Below are positions 63,249 to 64,000 of a stretch of DNA of 64,000 nucleotides, one piece after another. Origin of the DNA: Runella slithyformis DSM 19594 (GTDB lineage Bacteria; Bacteroidota; Bacteroidia; Cytophagales; Spirosomataceae). The stretch is taken from contig NC_015703.1 of NCBI RefSeq assembly GCF_000218895.1, positions 1,425,501-1,489,500 on the forward strand. The letters are read 5' to 3'. Positions within the stretch are counted from its first letter, which is position 1, and each line of letters starts with the position of its first letter. The notes under the pieces were generated by a model. That model was given only the letters and a program-made list of their open reading frames with translations. It did no database searches and was not told where the DNA came from. The position numbers and the translations under genes are program-made.

Positions 63249-64000
63249 ATGAATTTAAAACTTTTACCTCTTCTCCTCCTGTTTACGTTTGAGGGTTTTG
63301 CACAACGCATTATTAAAATGGAGGGAACGATTGTAGACTCACTCTCCAATCTGCCCATCAGTGGAGTGGCGGTATCGACGCTTGCCAACAATAAGATTTA
63401 CGGCCAAATTTCTGACCAATCAGGCCATTTTGCGTTGTTTCTTCCTGCGGGAGATCATACCATTTCATTCAAATCAGCGGGATATGTGCCTCAGTGGCGT
63501 TATCTGAACGAAAAATCACCCGATCAAACCCTGACCATTTATTTTCAAAAAGTAGAGCATCAACTTGAACAGGTGATTGTTTCCACCAAGGGATATGATG
63601 AAAATATCAGAAAGCCCCTGTTGGGAGTCAATCAAATTGACATCAAAACATTGAGTAAAATCCCTGCCGCTTTTGGTGAGTTGGATTTTTTGCGTGGCAT
63701 ACAGATGTTGCCGGGCGTTTCGAGTGTAGGCGAAGCCTCCAATGGTGTTAATATCCGAGGAGGAACCACCGACCAAAACCTGATTCTTGTGGATAATACG
63801 CCCATTTTTAATCCTACCCACATGTTTGGGCTTTTCTCAGTGATTCCGCCGGACGCCATCAGCAACTTAAATCTTTACAAAGGCAATGTTCCTGCCCGTT
63901 TTGGCGGGCGTGCTGCCGCCGTCATAGACATCTCTCTCAAAACACCGGATGTAACCAAATTTAAAATGACAGGCGGGCTGAGTTTGATTTCTGAAAAATT
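63249..64000 (+). CDS. TonB-dependent receptor, truncated by the window end
   Basis: The frame starts at ATG 63249 and is open to the edge (about 250 residues visible). The signal peptide LKLLPLLLLFTFEGFAQ is followed by a carboxypeptidase-regulatory-like domain (MEGTIVDSLSNLPISGVAVS, then GHFALFLPAGDHTISFKSAG). The plug follows: IRGGTTDQNLILVDNTPIFN, LNLYKGNVPARFGGRAAAVI. It is the receptor partner of the DUF4249 lipoprotein 28 bases upstream. The barrel lies beyond the window. Confidence 0.92.
   Translation, partial: MNLKLLPLLLLFTFEGFAQRIIKMEGTIVDSLSNLPISGVAVSTLANNKIYGQISDQSGHFALFLPAGDHTISFKSAGYVPQWRYLNEKSPDQTLTIYFQKVEHQLEQVIVSTKGYDENIRKPLLGVNQIDIKTLSKIPAAFGELDFLRGIQMLPGVSSVGEASNGVNIRGGTTDQNLILVDNTPIFNPTHMFGLFSVIPPDAISNLNLYKGNVPARFGGRAAAVIDISLKTPDVTKFKMTGGLSLISEK

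Overview
The window reads as a chromosome segment of a Cytophagales-type Bacteroidota (Runella/Dyadobacter/Spirosoma-like). The evidence is two SusC/SusD pairs, DUF4249 next to a TonB receptor, CRTAC1-type VCBS proteins, an ELWxxDGT-repeat protein, carboxynorspermidine decarboxylase, a Bacteroidota-type tyrosine recombinase and TAnnTTTG-like promoters. The genus is inferred from gene content only.

Positions 1 to about 14,715 are the right part of an integrated, prophage-like element next to tRNA-Thr(CGT). Its left end lies outside the window. About 17 genes run on the plus strand, nearly all joined by ATGA or TAATG overlaps. They encode an N-acetylmuramidase, a holin-like protein, an overlapping lipoprotein/coiled-coil pair that could act as spanins, two SGNH hydrolases and a permuted papain-fold enzyme. 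At least nine proteins end in one transmembrane helix with a short Lys/Arg tail. No terminase, portal, tape-measure, sheath or tail-assembly gene is visible. The muramidase gene ends in an in-frame A_AAA_AAG slippery site next to its stop codon. A -1 shift adds 45 residues that contain the same kind of C-terminal membrane anchor, and this frame stops exactly at an ATGA overlap with the next gene. The simplest reading is one gene giving a soluble lysin and a membrane- or virion-anchored one, in a candidate undescribed tailless, membrane-containing phage. Right of the operon lie a 30-bp palindrome, a repeated hairpin flanking a DUF2188 gene, a Bor-like lipoprotein gene (possible lysogenic conversion) and the integrase.

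From about 14.8 kb the sequence is host-like. It holds a PfkB sugar kinase; a SusC/SusD/lipoprotein operon (16.1-21.6 kb, minus); patatin, nspC, an Rrf2 regulator and uvrA; two Tat-exported proteins (Gfo/Idh oxidoreductase and NHL propeller); and a compact four-gene minus-strand cluster (31.4-35.6 kb: KAS III-like, F390-synthetase/CapK-like ligase, MBL-fold hydrolase, 3beta-HSD-like SDR) that looks like a small biosynthetic cluster of unknown product. Two large secreted proteins, an esterase and a transglutaminase-like protein follow. Next are housekeeping genes: a YgiQ radical SAM protein, a DEAD-box helicase with an unusual SD-led leader ORF, ftsE and a transaldolase-family aldolase.

The last 15 kb are outer-membrane uptake genes: a second SusC/SusD pair with a small lipoprotein, two CRTAC1/ASPIC-UnbV lipoproteins facing each other, a DUF4249 lipoprotein and a TonB receptor cut by the window end. 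No IS element, rRNA or CRISPR array was seen.
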